DNA of 64,000 bases, from IMG/VR virus record IMGVR_UViG_3300025117_000049, positions 32,828 through 96,827 of that record; one strand, 5' to 3'. The stretch comes from a virus. Each line of letters opens with the position of its first letter. The first letter of the stretch is position 1. This document shows positions 55,944-64,000 of the stretch, piece after piece. Position numbers and translations under genes: made by a program. The notes under the pieces were generated by a model. It worked only from the letters and a program-made list of their open reading frames with translations, was not told where the DNA came from and searched no databases.

Positions 55944-57118
55944 CTGGCTTTCTCCTTTCTGTTGGGCCGCTTCTCAGCTTCCAGAATATCCCAGAGGTCC
56001 ACCACCATGTCCTTAACTTCCTGCTCCAAGTTCTGTTCCTCTACTGCCGCCACGGCTAGGTCCAGGCTGATGTATTTCTTATCACCCACCCGATAACTGC
56101 CAGCCTTCTTCATAACCCCGGTCTTGGGGTCAGGTTCATCAAAAGCTCCATTGTCCTTTAACCATTGTAGATTGGCCCGGATGTCATCAATGCCGTAGCC
56201 GAAGATCAGGTAGATGGGAGCTGAGCGCCACTCGATGTCCTTGCTGTTCTTGGATACCTCGGCCTTGATCATCTTGCCGTATGGGTCGGATTTGGAGTCC
56301 TTACGGAGCTTGCCCATTGAGGATAGCATAATCCTGACGCTGGCGTAATAAGGAATTGCATTGCCGCCTGGAGTGATCTTCTTGGGAGCCCATTGGCCAC
56401 CGTCCACATTGTCCCGTAGTTGATTGGTGAAGACCAAGAGGATGTTGTAATGGTGGATGTGGCGGGCAATGACCCTCATGCCCTCGGATAACTCCTTAGC
56501 TCGCCTTTGGCCCATCTTATCGCCCTGCTCCATTTCCATCTTGGTCGACAGTGAAGCCAGGGAGTCGGTGCCACGGCCATTGATATGTCCTGGGTCAGGG
56601 CGCCATGCCTTAGTTTTGTTCCTTTTGGTCTTACCCTCATAGGCTTCCAAGGGGCCAACAATGCCTTCAATGACATCGGTCACTGTGTCTGGCTGGGAAT
56701 AGACATCGGGGTCGGGAATTAGGATATCACTGCCATCCTTGTCTTTGGCCTTTACCATGGGCAAATGGACACCCATCTTATGGCAATATTGTTCATCCAG
56801 GCGGGCTTCCGGATCATCAATCTTAACCTCTCCTCCAAGTCGCTGGACGCTGCCCAAAATCTCGGCCATGATAGTGGTCTTACCACTGCCCGGAGGCCCG
56901 CTGATCTCCACAATCATCCTTCCAGGCAGTCCACCGTAGCGACACTTGAGGCCGGATATAGCTTTGTCCAACAGGGTGCTGCCAGTGGAGGCCGTGACTG
57001 TCCAGTCGGTCAACCCCTTCTCAACCTGCTGGGGTGGAGCCTGGGCATTCTCGGCTACCTGCTGGGCCACTTGTGCTGGAGTTGTGGGTCGTGGCGGGAG
57101 TCTAGGCGGAAGAGTCAT
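55940..57118 (-). CDS. RecA/UvsX-like recombinase
   Basis: The 392-residue product has a Pro-rich N-terminus and then the RecA core: Walker A ISGPPGSGKTTIMAEIL (about residues 72-88), the EARLDEQY region, a Walker B/helix region TDSLASLSTKMEMEQGDKMG, and the L2-like NQLRDNV and GGNAIPYYASVRI. It should form filaments on ssDNA and pair homologous strands. The gp32-like and UvsY-like genes lie upstream in the same block, which gives a T4-type recombination set. Confidence 0.85.
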   Translation of the reverse strand: MTLPPRLPPRPTTPAQVAQQVAENAQAPPQQVEKGLTDWTVTASTGSTLLDKAISGLKCRYGGLPGRMIVEISGPPGSGKTTIMAEILGSVQRLGGEVKIDDPEARLDEQYCHKMGVHLPMVKAKDKDGSDILIPDPDVYSQPDTVTDVIEGIVGPLEAYEGKTKRNKTKAWRPDPGHINGRGTDSLASLSTKMEMEQGDKMGQRRAKELSEGMRVIARHIHHYNILLVFTNQLRDNVDGGQWAPKKITPGGNAIPYYASVRIMLSSMGKLRKDSKSDPYGKMIKAEVSKNSKDIEWRSAPIYLIFGYGIDDIRANLQWLKDNGAFDEPDPKTGVMKKAGSYRVGDKKYISLDLAVAAVEEQNLEQEVKDMVVDLWDILEAEKRPNRKEKAR

Positions 57119-57312
57119 TAGTTCAACTCCATGATCAATTTCATACAGGCTCTGTCTTTCCAGGATCGCTTGGCTCGTTGATAGACTTTACGAGTTGCAG
57201 CAAATTTTCTCAAAAACCTTATTTTGGCTCCCCGGCCCATGTCTGATCCTGGCCTGCGGGCCATATCCCCGTAAACCAGTTTGGCAATAGCCTTGCTCCT
57301 GACGGCTCTCAT
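57118..57312 (-). CDS. Small basic protein, 64 residues
   Basis: The product is very basic (MGRGAKIRFLRKFAATRKVY, QRAKRSWKDRACMKLIMELN) and probably binds nucleic acid. It overlaps the previous stop and ends on the recombinase start. Function unknown. Confidence 0.55.
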   Translation of the reverse strand: MRAVRSKAIAKLVYGDMARRPGSDMGRGAKIRFLRKFAATRKVYQRAKRSWKDRACMKLIMELN

Positions 57313-57512
57313 CCGTGCACCTTGGTCAGCACCGCTGATTGAACTTCATTGCACTTGCCCTTGAGGTAGTCCAGATAGTCGTTGACCACTAGTTCTTCTA
57401 CATCGTCCGGCTCCAGCATGACCCGCATGGACAGGTCAATGCGCTCGCTCTGGTAGTTGCCGGTATTGATCGTCATGCCATAGCCGATTTCAATTTCTTT
57501 GGTTTTGGGCAT
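57309..57512 (-). CDS. Small hypothetical protein, 67 residues
   Basis: The product starts MPKTKEIEIGYGMTINTGNY behind AAGGAG and then has SERIDLSMRVMLEPDDVEEL. I recall this 'kieigygmTin-GnYes-ridv-m---l' pattern from many small phage proteins next to replication genes. Its function is unknown. Confidence 0.65.
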   Translation of the reverse strand: MPKTKEIEIGYGMTINTGNYQSERIDLSMRVMLEPDDVEELVVNDYLDYLKGKCNEVQSAVLTKVHG

Positions 57513-57634
57513 TTGCGTCTCCTTATGAAATCCCAGGGCCGGGGTGGCTTGGGTATTTTGCCCGATTTTGCCCGACCAGCCCTGGGCACAACTTCGAAGA
57601 TTGAGTATTTATCGTCTCTACAGATTCAATTCCA

Positions 57635-57782
57635 CTAAGGCGGTTCGATTTCCGAGGGCTCATATCTCGGTGGCTGGTGTCGCACTCTAATTATTTGTCT
57701 CATCATCTCCTCTTGGCCGCTTTAAGGTGGTTGAGAAGGTCATTACAACAGTCTGCGCGCTCCGCGCTGCGGTATCGAACAT
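57635..57782 (-). other. Two possible micro-genes in a 285-base gap
   Basis: Between the genes at 57512 and 57798 two short frames have ribosome sites: 57687-57782 (31 residues, behind GGAGAG) and 57635-57703 (22 residues, MRQIIRVRHQPPRYEPSEIE, behind AGAGGAG). They overlap end to start. The rest of the gap (57513-57634) has a tandem TTTTGCCCGA pair at 57558-57577 and nothing else I can name. Confidence 0.3.
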
Positions 57783-57797
57783 ATCTTTTGCCTCTCC

Positions 57798-58007
57798 TTA
57801 GCTACAGTAATTTTCCAGCCCTGCTTGTTCAATTTTCCAGTATTCTATGGCCACCTCACCGCCGGACTTATCCAGGGGCAAGAAATCGGGGTCAATAAGA
57901 CTTAGGGGAATCCATTCCTCTTGGTCACCAAAGACCAATAGGACTGCCAATTCGGTCTTGGCTTCCACCTTGTCATAATTGAGGCTGATGTAATCTTTGG
58001 CGGACAT
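57798..58007 (-). CDS. Hypothetical protein, 69 residues
   Basis: The product reads MSAKDYISLNYDKVEAKTEL, then FGDQEEWIPLSLIDPDFLPL. It looks like a compact beta protein of the kind that binds a partner by its edge. It has no motif. It lies after the gp32-like gene. Confidence 0.55.
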   Translation of the reverse strand: MSAKDYISLNYDKVEAKTELAVLLVFGDQEEWIPLSLIDPDFLPLDKSGGEVAIEYWKIEQAGLENYCS

Positions 58008-58136
58008 ATGGTTTCCTTAAAAAATTCCTGGGGGCCAGGCTTCCCCAACCCGGCTTCCGTACTACCTCCCCATGTTGCGGAGTCGCGCCCGATACTGCAA
58101 TCACCATCCAGGCCGTCGCCTCCCCAGGATAAAGCC

Positions 58137-59411
58137 TTACTGCCCCCGTCTCAGCAATGGGGGCTTGCCTCCTGCCGGTGCCCCGCCGCCCCTGGGTGGA
58201 AGTGATCTGGGTTGTGCCGGAGGGGGCGGTTGGATTTCGGTTGCCGCTGGTTGTTCGGGCGCCGGTTCGGGCTGCGGCTGGTGAACCGGGTCAGAAGGGA
58301 TGTCAGGTTCTGGCGCAAAGCCCTGGACCATACCAGCCTTGGCGCACTCATCATAATCCGGGCAGGTGGTGGTGCAGTCCTGGAAGCCGCCGCATTGGCC
58401 AGTCTGATAACAGTCATAATGCTGAGTCGGTGGCGGGGCAATCTCTTCCGTGCCCTTGTCTTGCCCAGATGAAGCCTTACCCTGGTGGAACGCCTCGTAG
58501 ACCTCCCCGTAGCTGGGCACGTGGAGCAGCATGTCCAGCGGGCCGTAGTCCAGAGCCTGATTGAGGATGTGGGCCGGGATGTCGTAGCGCCGGGGCTCGA
58601 ACTTGATGCCGGTCCAGTCCTGTCCTTGGCCTTGGTCTGTCTTGGTCATGGTGACCTGGAAGGCCACCTCACGGCCGCCGTCCGGGTTGTCCGTGCCGTC
58701 CGCCAGTTTGGTGGCGCCGGGGGCCATGAAGGTGATGTACCCACCGCCGACTTCACTATATGCCTGGGCTTGCAGTTCTCGTTCCAGGAAGAATCCGCTG
58801 ACCTCGTAGATTTGGAGTCCCTTGGATTCCTGGTTGCGGTCCCACACGTAGTACAGGTAGGTCATGTACTTGCCGCTGTACATGGATTTGAGGTACTTGT
58901 CAAATTGGTCGGAAGACATTCCCAGTTTCTTTTCGGCTTCGGGGTCCCGATCCAGCTCATCCCGGTACTCGCAGATGGGGCAGGGCAGGCCGTAGGTGCG
59001 GGCCAGGCAGATGTACCGGGCCTTGTTGGGGCCAACATTCTTGTGGACAAAGACTCCCACGGTATAGGACGGGTCAACCCCAGCCTGGAGCTTGCCGGCA
59101 TAGACCAGTGGGTCTTGTTCGCCGCAGATGTACGGGATGATGGACCAGAGGTGCTTGCCCGCGGCGATCTTGCCCAAGGGAATGTCTCGGACCTTGTCTT
59201 CATCCAAAATGCCCTTGTAGCCAGTGCCGTCCTTGGTGCGGTACGATTCCCTGCCCCGGTCGGCCAGCCGCTGGGTCATTCGCCGATCACCCCAGTTTAC
59301 CCTGGATACGTCCGGGGCTTGGGTGGGGGCTGGTGCCCTGGACGGTTGCGGGGTTGTTGGTGCCGGCCTGGGAGGCGGTTGTCCGCCTGGTGCTCTCGGT
59401 GGTAACGCCAT
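58137..59411 (-). CDS. gp32-like single-stranded DNA-binding protein
   Basis: The ATG at 59411 follows AAGGAGGAATAGAT. The 424-residue product has a Pro-rich basic N-terminus (LADRGRESYRTKDGTGYKGI), and a core like T4 gp32: GKHLWSIIPYICG, then CLARTYGLPCPICEYRDELD (Zn-binding), YYVWDRNQESKGLQIYEVSG. The C-terminal tail is long, with a Cys-rich patch (CYQTGQCGGFQDCTTTCPDY) and a Pro/Glu-rich end. It protects ssDNA in replication and recombination. The extra Cys patch and Pro tail are not part of T4 gp32. Confidence 0.75.
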   Translation of the reverse strand: MALPPRAPGGQPPPRPAPTTPQPSRAPAPTQAPDVSRVNWGDRRMTQRLADRGRESYRTKDGTGYKGILDEDKVRDIPLGKIAAGKHLWSIIPYICGEQDPLVYAGKLQAGVDPSYTVGVFVHKNVGPNKARYICLARTYGLPCPICEYRDELDRDPEAEKKLGMSSDQFDKYLKSMYSGKYMTYLYYVWDRNQESKGLQIYEVSGFFLERELQAQAYSEVGGGYITFMAPGATKLADGTDNPDGGREVAFQVTMTKTDQGQGQDWTGIKFEPRRYDIPAHILNQALDYGPLDMLLHVPSYGEVYEAFHQGKASSGQDKGTEEIAPPPTQHYDCYQTGQCGGFQDCTTTCPDYDECAKAGMVQGFAPEPDIPSDPVHQPQPEPAPEQPAATEIQPPPPAQPRSLPPRGGGAPAGGKPPLLRRGQ

Positions 59412-59413
59412 AT

Positions 59414-59566
59414 CTATTCCTCCTTCTTGGATTTCTTTTCTGATTCGTATTCCGCCCTGGATTTGTAGACAGCCCTGGACCATAGCCGAAAGGCAGCATA
59501 ACCGCCTATCAAAGCCATGATTCCCAGGGCCAGCCATGCCAGGGGTTGTGTCCAGTGTTGAATCAT
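59414..59566 (-). CDS. Small single-span membrane protein
   Basis: The 50-residue product has a helix (QPLAWLALGIMALIGGYAAF) and a basic/acidic tail (KSRAEYESEKKSKKEE). It overlaps the stop of the mediator gene and lies two bases before the gp32-like gene. Membrane proteins inside replication operons may tether the replisome; function here unknown. Confidence 0.6.
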   Translation of the reverse strand: MIQHWTQPLAWLALGIMALIGGYAAFRLWSRAVYKSRAEYESEKKSKKEE

Positions 59567-60429
59567 TAGTCTCTCTTGGGCAATGGCCGCTGCGGAGGCC
59601 GGGGCGGCAGCGAGGTCTTAGGAGGTTCTGCTAATAGCCCCCATCCAACACTATTATCGAATCTTGGTCCCCAGACATAAATCAGCTCATCTGGCTGTTC
59701 CCTGGTCAGGCGGTAGATTCCTTGGCCAGGGCAACCAGCACATTCCAGGGCTTGTTGCAACTCTGGGAACGGCCCGGCAGTGAATGGATGTTGACCGCTC
59801 TCAGTGATTGGCCCGATGGCATAGCGGTGACCATCCTTGTCAGTGGCGGGAGCCGGCGACTTGCATGATGGAACAGGCGGCACTTGGTTAACTTCCGGAA
59901 GTCCTGCTGGCCCCATAGTCTTCCTCATGGCCTCAGTGGCTGCCAGCCGCCCCTGCTCCATGGCCCTGGCCTTGATTTCACCTCCAGCATCGTAGGGTTC
60001 AGCATAGTATTTCATACCGAACAGCCGTACCAGATTTTCCAGTGCTGTCTTTTTGGCCTGGAAGGCGAATACCGCCGCCTGGAGCATATTGACTACGTAC
60101 TCATCTTGCTGCCGCTGGAGCTGGGCTTCCTGGTACTTGGGCTGCTTATGGATCCAGTTGACCACGGCCGTTTCGGTGGGCTGCCCGGTTTTGGCTGAAA
60201 TGGGGATGTCTCCCGGGTATGGCTCACTCCGGGCCACCAGGTCAAGTTCCGCCTCGGCTACATCCCGACGCTGCTTAGCCCGGTCACGGTTGAACTGCGC
60301 CTGGACATGGGCTTCGGAATAGGCCATGATCTGCTTAGCAATGGCCAGCAACTCCAGCTCAAGGTTGAACTGGTCTATTTCCAAATCCCTGGAATAATTC
60401 AATTTGATTTCAGGATATTCTTCTGCCAA
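59566..60429 (-). CDS. UvsY-like recombination mediator with C-terminal extension
   Basis: The likely start is TTG at 60429, eight bases after GGGAGG. The 287-residue protein has at about residues 5-150 a helical domain (FNLELELLAIAKQIMAYSEA, RRDVAEAELDLVARSE, ISAKTGQPTETAVVNWIHKQ, PKYQEAQLQRQQDEYVV). This matches a family found beside phage recA-like genes and regarded as UvsY-type mediators. The C-terminal half is Pro-rich with a CAGCPG pair and seems added. It should load the recombinase on gp32-covered DNA. Confidence 0.6.
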   Translation of the reverse strand: MAEEYPEIKLNYSRDLEIDQFNLELELLAIAKQIMAYSEAHVQAQFNRDRAKQRRDVAEAELDLVARSEPYPGDIPISAKTGQPTETAVVNWIHKQPKYQEAQLQRQQDEYVVNMLQAAVFAFQAKKTALENLVRLFGMKYYAEPYDAGGEIKARAMEQGRLAATEAMRKTMGPAGLPEVNQVPPVPSCKSPAPATDKDGHRYAIGPITESGQHPFTAGPFPELQQALECAGCPGQGIYRLTREQPDELIYVWGPRFDNSVGWGLLAEPPKTSLPPRPPQRPLPKRD

Positions 60430-60440
60430 AATAATCACCT

Positions 60441-60461
60441 CCCTTATGCTATATTATAGGC
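60441..60461 (-). promoter_or_regulatory. CTATAATA-type promoter motif (copy 3)
   Basis: On the minus strand it reads GCCTATAATATAGCATAAGG followed by GAGG of the UvsY-like gene's ribosome site. It matches copies at 787, 1849 and 62097. Confidence 0.55.
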
Positions 60462-60955
60462 TATTTTGGGTCAACCGGGGCCGCCATCGGTTTCCACCAA
60501 GGCTTGAATCCATTTAAGTCAGTCAGCGTATCGGTAAAGCTACCCCGGAAGCAGATAGCCCTGTCGTCGATATAGGCTACAGCAGCCGGCTTGGTATTGG
60601 TTACACCATGGATAAGTCCAACAAAACCATATCTACGGAGCCAAGACCAAACCACTTCTGGATTTCTGGTTGTATGGACAATGACCCGCCAATTTTCTTC
60701 AGGCCAATTTTCTTCAGATTGGCGTAATTTGTTTAGAAAATCAGCCAATCCAGATAATGGTTTCCCGCAATGTTCAGGCCCTTGCCAGCTAGTGTATTGG
60801 GCTATAACCCCATCAAAATCCAGACACACTGTTTTAGGCTTGGTAGCCGAATAACAACCATGGCACTGTCCTTCAAATCCCTTCAGGTCTACACGATTGT
60901 TTTCGGTCAATGGGGCTCCGCAAGAGAAACAAAAATTATAGCAAAGGACATTCAT
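60461..60955 (-). CDS. HAD-family phosphatase-like protein with Zn knuckles
   Basis: The start is probably MNVLCYNFCFSCGAPLTENN at 60955. After two Cys pairs (CFSCG, CHGC) comes a HAD domain: VCLDFDGVIAQYTSW (motif I, with two Asp), VIVHTTRNPEVVWSWL (motif II) and VAYIDDRAICFRG (motif IV). It would remove a phosphate from a nucleotide or DNA end, like the phosphatase part of polynucleotide kinase. It overlaps the clamp loader gene by four bases. Confidence 0.75.
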   Translation of the reverse strand: MNVLCYNFCFSCGAPLTENNRVDLKGFEGQCHGCYSATKPKTVCLDFDGVIAQYTSWQGPEHCGKPLSGLADFLNKLRQSEENWPEENWRVIVHTTRNPEVVWSWLRRYGFVGLIHGVTNTKPAAVAYIDDRAICFRGSFTDTLTDLNGFKPWWKPMAAPVDPK

Positions 60956-61896
60956 CTCAGGCTCCTCCAAGCGGCAAATACCAGGCCCTTGCCGGCATTG
61001 TCATAAAAAGGTTTCTGGAATGCATCAAATACGATGGCCGCCTGCTCGCTCCCGGTCCTCAGCAGCTCACCCTCGGCGGCAGCGATGATATAGCGGCGGA
61101 CCTTCTCTGGGTCCTCGCTGGCCGGCAATCCTTTGATCAACTTGGCCACCTGTTCCCACTTGCGTCTGGTCAGGAGCGCTTTGGCCAGTTCGTTGACTGT
61201 GGCAGTATCCAAAACAGTCCGCCGCAGGGCTTCCACCATCTCCTCCACCGACCCCAAGTCTATCACCTGGTCTAGGGCCACAAGCGCCTGCCTGGGGCTA
61301 CCCTCGGCCATCTCGGTTACGGCATCGGCCACGGCCGCCATGGTTTCTTCAGGCCAACTTACATTTTCGGCCGTCAGTACGTCCCTAATCAAATCACGCA
61401 TGGTCGGACCAGGAAGTAGCGACATCTCGAATGTGGTGCAGCGGGTCCGGATGGTCTTGAGCAGTTTATCTGGATCGGTGGTGCAGAGGATGAATACCAC
61501 ATGGGCAGGGGTGTCCTCTAGGGATTTCAATATTGCTTGCTGGAAGTCACGGGTTGCTTGTTGCACCTCGTCGAGAACTATGACCCTAATCTTACCATAG
61601 GACTTGTCCTCGAATCGGCCCTGGGGCATATAGGCCATGGTGGTCATCATCTTGCGGGCATCATCTATTCCGCGGGCATCAGCAATATTCCTTTCCTCAT
61701 AGTCCAGTTCGTGGCAGCCCATGGCGGTGGCTACGATGCGGGCCATTGTTGTCTTGCCGGTTCCCGACGGCCCCGTAAACAGCCATGCTCGGGGGCGGTC
61801 TTGCCTTTCCAGAATGGAGCGGACGCTGGCCACCATGGACCTGTTGCCGTAGATGTGATCTAAGGACTTGGGGCGGTAGTCAATATGAAGGGGCAT
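60952..61896 (-). CDS. Clamp-loader subunit (DnaX/RFC-like AAA+ ATPase)
   Basis: The 314-residue product has the AAA+ motifs of gamma/RFC small subunit: YRPKSLDHIYGN, Walker A TGPSGTGKTTMARIVA (about residues 40-55), Walker B VIVLDEVQQATRDFQQAILK, sensor 1 VFILCTTDPDKLL and SRC-like RTRCTTFEMS. It loads a sliding clamp on DNA for the phage polymerase. The zinc finger of DnaX is missing. No clamp gene is in the window. Confidence 0.88.
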   Translation of the reverse strand: MPLHIDYRPKSLDHIYGNRSMVASVRSILERQDRPRAWLFTGPSGTGKTTMARIVATAMGCHELDYEERNIADARGIDDARKMMTTMAYMPQGRFEDKSYGKIRVIVLDEVQQATRDFQQAILKSLEDTPAHVVFILCTTDPDKLLKTIRTRCTTFEMSLLPGPTMRDLIRDVLTAENVSWPEETMAAVADAVTEMAEGSPRQALVALDQVIDLGSVEEMVEALRRTVLDTATVNELAKALLTRRKWEQVAKLIKGLPASEDPEKVRRYIIAAAEGELLRTGSEQAAIVFDAFQKPFYDNAGKGLVFAAWRSLR

Positions 61897-62088
61897 TTAT
61901 TTTTCCTTTTTGATAAAAACTTGAATTAAAGCTACTTCAGATTCTGTTAGCAATTCTGAAAAATTCTCAAAAGCCTCTGCTAATGTACAACCACTAGCTA
62001 CCCAACCATTATAGCCTATAACATCCCATTTTTTAGAATATGGACAATATTCTATTTTATATCTATTTTTATTTTTCCAATTTGACAT
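61897..62088 (-). CDS. Small hypothetical protein, 63 residues
   Basis: From ATG 62088, behind AAGGAAAGAG, the product reads KNRYKIEYCPYSKKWDVIGY, then SGCTLAEAFENFSELLTESE. It may be a compact beta-alpha partner protein. It is strongly AT-rich, with its own CTATAATA motif upstream, and lies between the polymerase and clamp loader genes. Confidence 0.6.
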   Translation of the reverse strand: MSNWKNKNRYKIEYCPYSKKWDVIGYNGWVASGCTLAEAFENFSELLTESEVALIQVFIKKEK

Positions 62089-62096
62089 AACTCTTT

Positions 62097-62116
62097 CCTT
62101 GCCTATATTATAGGCC
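62097..62116 (-). promoter_or_regulatory. CTATAATA-type promoter motif (copy 4)
   Basis: On the minus strand it reads GGCCTATAATATAGGCAAGG, with CCTATA and TATAGG as a near-palindrome. It overlaps the end of the polymerase gene and precedes the 63-residue gene. Confidence 0.55.
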
Positions 62117-64000
62117 TTGCAAGCCCAACCAGTCAGTCTTAGATTTCTCCAAGGTACATTGTTCCCAAACCTGGCATTCGGCGCACTGGGCATAGTTGCC
62201 ATTGGCCAGCCCAAAATCCCCGCCGTATGGGCATGTCATGGCCTGCACTTGCCGGTTCCCTGTCTGCCTAGCCCATATCCCTCCACCGATGGCCTTGAGT
62301 CTGTTGGCGAAGTTCTCGATACCACGTTCGAACTCGCTGCGGTTGCCCGGATTGTGCAGCACCGAAGCGGGGTGGAGGCACCAGGAGATCCAGCACTGGT
62401 ACTTGTCTGCCCATTCCGTTTGGCCGTTCAACTCGCTGATCCTGCCCTGGTCATCCCGCAGGGCCTTGACCCCGGTGCCACCAAAGGCCAGGACCATAAC
62501 CGGCCTCAGCCCCTCGAACTCCATATCCAACCATTTGGAGCAGGCGGCAATGTGTCTTTTCCCTGGCGTCCGAGTCTTGCTGGGCCAACATTTTGCAATG
62601 TTCGTGATGTGGAACATGGTTGGGCCAAAGCCGTATTTCCATAGTTCAGGCCAGAGGATGTCGTTACCAGCCGATCCCACGAAACCAATGCCCTGTAGGT
62701 TCTCATCTTTCCCTGGGGCTTCGCCTGCAATCATGATCCGATAGCGGCCGAAGGATGGCTGAACCGGGGCTGAGCATTCATTGATCAGTTCACAGGCCCG
62801 GCAGTCGATGACCGGCAGGATGTACCTGCCGATGGTGATTAGGTTGACCCGATGGCTGTCCAGGCGGCAGGTGATAATATCCTGTTCGTCAAATCCGGCC
62901 AGGTTGCCCACCCTGCTAAACCGTTCGCTACCGGTCAGGACGTTGAAGTCATAGCAGCCTGCTGCCTCCCGCAGTTCTTCCCAGGTGAGAGCTTGTTCCC
63001 GATAGTATCCTGCCCGCCTAAGCAGCCTAACCATGGAGTTCTCACCGGAAACGGACTTGGGTTCCGGCAGGGGCGGCTCAATCTCCTTGTCAAAGAATCC
63101 TCGGAAGGCCGGTTGAACATTGGCCTGTTTCTTGGGTTTGACCTGTCTGTCACTAACCTTGCCAGCCAGTATCTTGGCTGCCTGTGATGGCCCCACGCCC
63201 TTGATGGCCGTCAGTGGAGCCCACAAGGCACCATCCTTGGGTAGCCAGCGATCGGCCAGCGAAACCCCGGCCTTGGGCAGTTCTATCCTGATGCCCAGGC
63301 GGCGGGCCTCATCGATATACTGACCAGATTTCTTCTCGTCGCAGTGGGATAGGCAACCGCAGAGGAATTCCATGGGCCAGTGAACCCGCATCCAGACGCA
63401 CCAATATCCGAGCATACTGTATTCAACTGCATGACTTAAATTGAATGCGTACGATCCAAAACTGGCCATCATGTCCCAGACATCTCCGGCCTCGGCTGGC
63501 GTCAAGGTCCCTTGGGCTGCACAGCCATCCATAAATCGTTGTTTGAACTGCTGGAAGGCCGTTGCCCCTTTGCTCTTGCCGATGACCTTGCGGACCTTGT
63601 CGCATTCACCCCATGACAGGCCGGCCAGCTCGAACATGGACCACATGACCTGCTCCTGGTAGATGACCAGACCCAAGGTCTTGTTGGTGTATGGCTCCAT
63701 GCGGGGATGGATGTAGGTGACGGGCTCCTGGCCATGCCTGCGGCGCATGAATTGATCAGTTATTCCAGACCCCAAGGGGCCGGGCCTGGTCAGGGCGTTT
63801 ATCAGCACGATGTCGTTGAACTCCCTGACCCCCAGGTCCTTGCAATAGCGAGTATTCAGGGTAGAACCTATCTGGAAGGCCCCAGCGGTATTCCCTTGGG
63901 CAATCTCGTTGTAGACCTCCCGGTCATCTAAGGGTATCTGGTCGAATTCGATGGTCTGGCCATGGAGTTCTTTGACCAGTCGGGCTGCCTCGTTCAGAAA
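62108..64000 (-). CDS. DNA polymerase III alpha-like protein fused to family 4 uracil-DNA glycosylase, partial
   Basis: The frame is open to the right edge, so the N-terminal part, with the catalytic Asp region, is missing. The visible part begins in the C-family polymerase: NTAGAFQIGSTLNTRYCKDL, ALTRPGPLGSG, YQEQVMWSMFELAGLSWGEC, FNLSHAVEYSMLGYWCVWMR, and a helix-hairpin-helix AIKGVGPSQAAKIL. The last 230 residues are a family 4/5 uracil-DNA glycosylase: CRACELINEC for the Fe-S cluster, IMIAGEAPGKDENLQGIGFV, NIAKCWPSKTRTPGKRHIAA, LHPASVLHNP, and a final Cys cluster (CAECQVWEQC). It would replicate DNA and remove or detect uracil. Confidence 0.85.
   Translation of the reverse strand, partial: FLNEAARLVKELHGQTIEFDQIPLDDREVYNEIAQGNTAGAFQIGSTLNTRYCKDLGVREFNDIVLINALTRPGPLGSGITDQFMRRRHGQEPVTYIHPRMEPYTNKTLGLVIYQEQVMWSMFELAGLSWGECDKVRKVIGKSKGATAFQQFKQRFMDGCAAQGTLTPAEAGDVWDMMASFGSYAFNLSHAVEYSMLGYWCVWMRVHWPMEFLCGCLSHCDEKKSGQYIDEARRLGIRIELPKAGVSLADRWLPKDGALWAPLTAIKGVGPSQAAKILAGKVSDRQVKPKKQANVQPAFRGFFDKEIEPPLPEPKSVSGENSMVRLLRRAGYYREQALTWEELREAAGCYDFNVLTGSERFSRVGNLAGFDEQDIITCRLDSHRVNLITIGRYILPVIDCRACELINECSAPVQPSFGRYRIMIAGEAPGKDENLQGIGFVGSAGNDILWPELWKYGFGPTMFHITNIAKCWPSKTRTPGKRHIAACSKWLDMEFEGLRPVMVLAFGGTGVKALRDDQGRISELNGQTEWADKYQCWISWCLHPASVLHNPGNRSEFERGIENFANRLKAIGGGIWARQTGNRQVQAMTCPYGGDFGLANGNYAQCAECQVWEQCTLEKSKTDWLGLQGL

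Noticed and set aside
58485-59405. 306-codon plus-strand frame opposite the gp32-like gene
   Set aside because: Same effect: high third-position GC keeps the opposite strand open. The minus-strand gene has recognisable motifs.
1-64000. CRISPR array, integrase, attachment site or replication origin
   Set aside because: No regularly spaced repeats, no tyrosine or serine recombinase motifs and no iteron cluster were found by eye. The phage may be lytic or carry these outside the window.

Overview
The window is a 64-kb piece of a tailed double-stranded DNA phage of a bacterium. It has the full head and tail gene set of a long-tailed, sheathless (siphovirus-type) virion: terminase, portal, MuF protein, protease-scaffold, decoration protein, capsid, connectors, one tail tube, frameshifted tail chaperones and a tape measure. 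Translation signals are GGAGG-type. Lipobox proteins, a probable outer-membrane spanin, and heptose- and sulfate-related genes suggest a Gram-negative host, but no host marker is present. I see no integrase, tRNA or CRISPR array. The DNA is about half GC, with clear AT-rich islands inserted into it.

Layout: 0-0.8 kb (minus) holds a truncated HNH gene and a Zn protein. 1.0-6.7 kb (plus) holds the terminase subunits with, between them, Zn proteins, a first lysis-type pair, a sigma-like factor and a 5' nuclease. 6.9-19.5 kb is the head region, heavily invaded by AT-rich cassettes and homing endonucleases. 19.6-24.2 kb holds exported, fibre-like proteins. 24.2-34.0 kb is a sugar, methyl and sulfate module set in the middle of the structural operon. 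34.0-47.0 kb holds connectors, tail and fibres, and 47.0-48.6 kb a second lysis cassette. 48.8-64 kb is read leftwards: small Zn proteins, a probable large structured RNA, a split SbcC with SbcD, a nuclease, a RecA/UvsX-like recombinase, a gp32-like protein, a UvsY-like mediator, a clamp loader, and a DNA polymerase III alpha chain fused to a uracil-DNA glycosylase that runs off the right edge.

The most unusual system is in the head genes. A cysteine tag, NPCH followed by GRFC or GGQFC, occurs six times: once in a small stand-alone protein, once in the portal, three times in the MuF protein and once in the protease. Each tag opens an AT-rich segment; at least three of these look like ADP-ribosyltransferase-type effectors. 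Where a cassette sits inside a gene, the host codons before it often reappear, in diverged form, at its far end, so the reading frame is restored. I read this as a family of modular cargo domains built into structural proteins, probably to be delivered with the virion.

The second unusual system is the 24-34 kb module: APS kinase, two sulfotransferase-like proteins, a heptokinase-type PfkB kinase, two dehydrogenases, a two-gene transketolase, methyltransferases and a three-domain methyltransferase/glycosyltransferase. Its place between capsid and tail genes suggests it makes a sulfated, methylated sugar for the virion or for the host surface. Late expression probably uses a shared 26-bp promoter element seen upstream of several plus-strand blocks, perhaps with the phage's own sigma-like factor.
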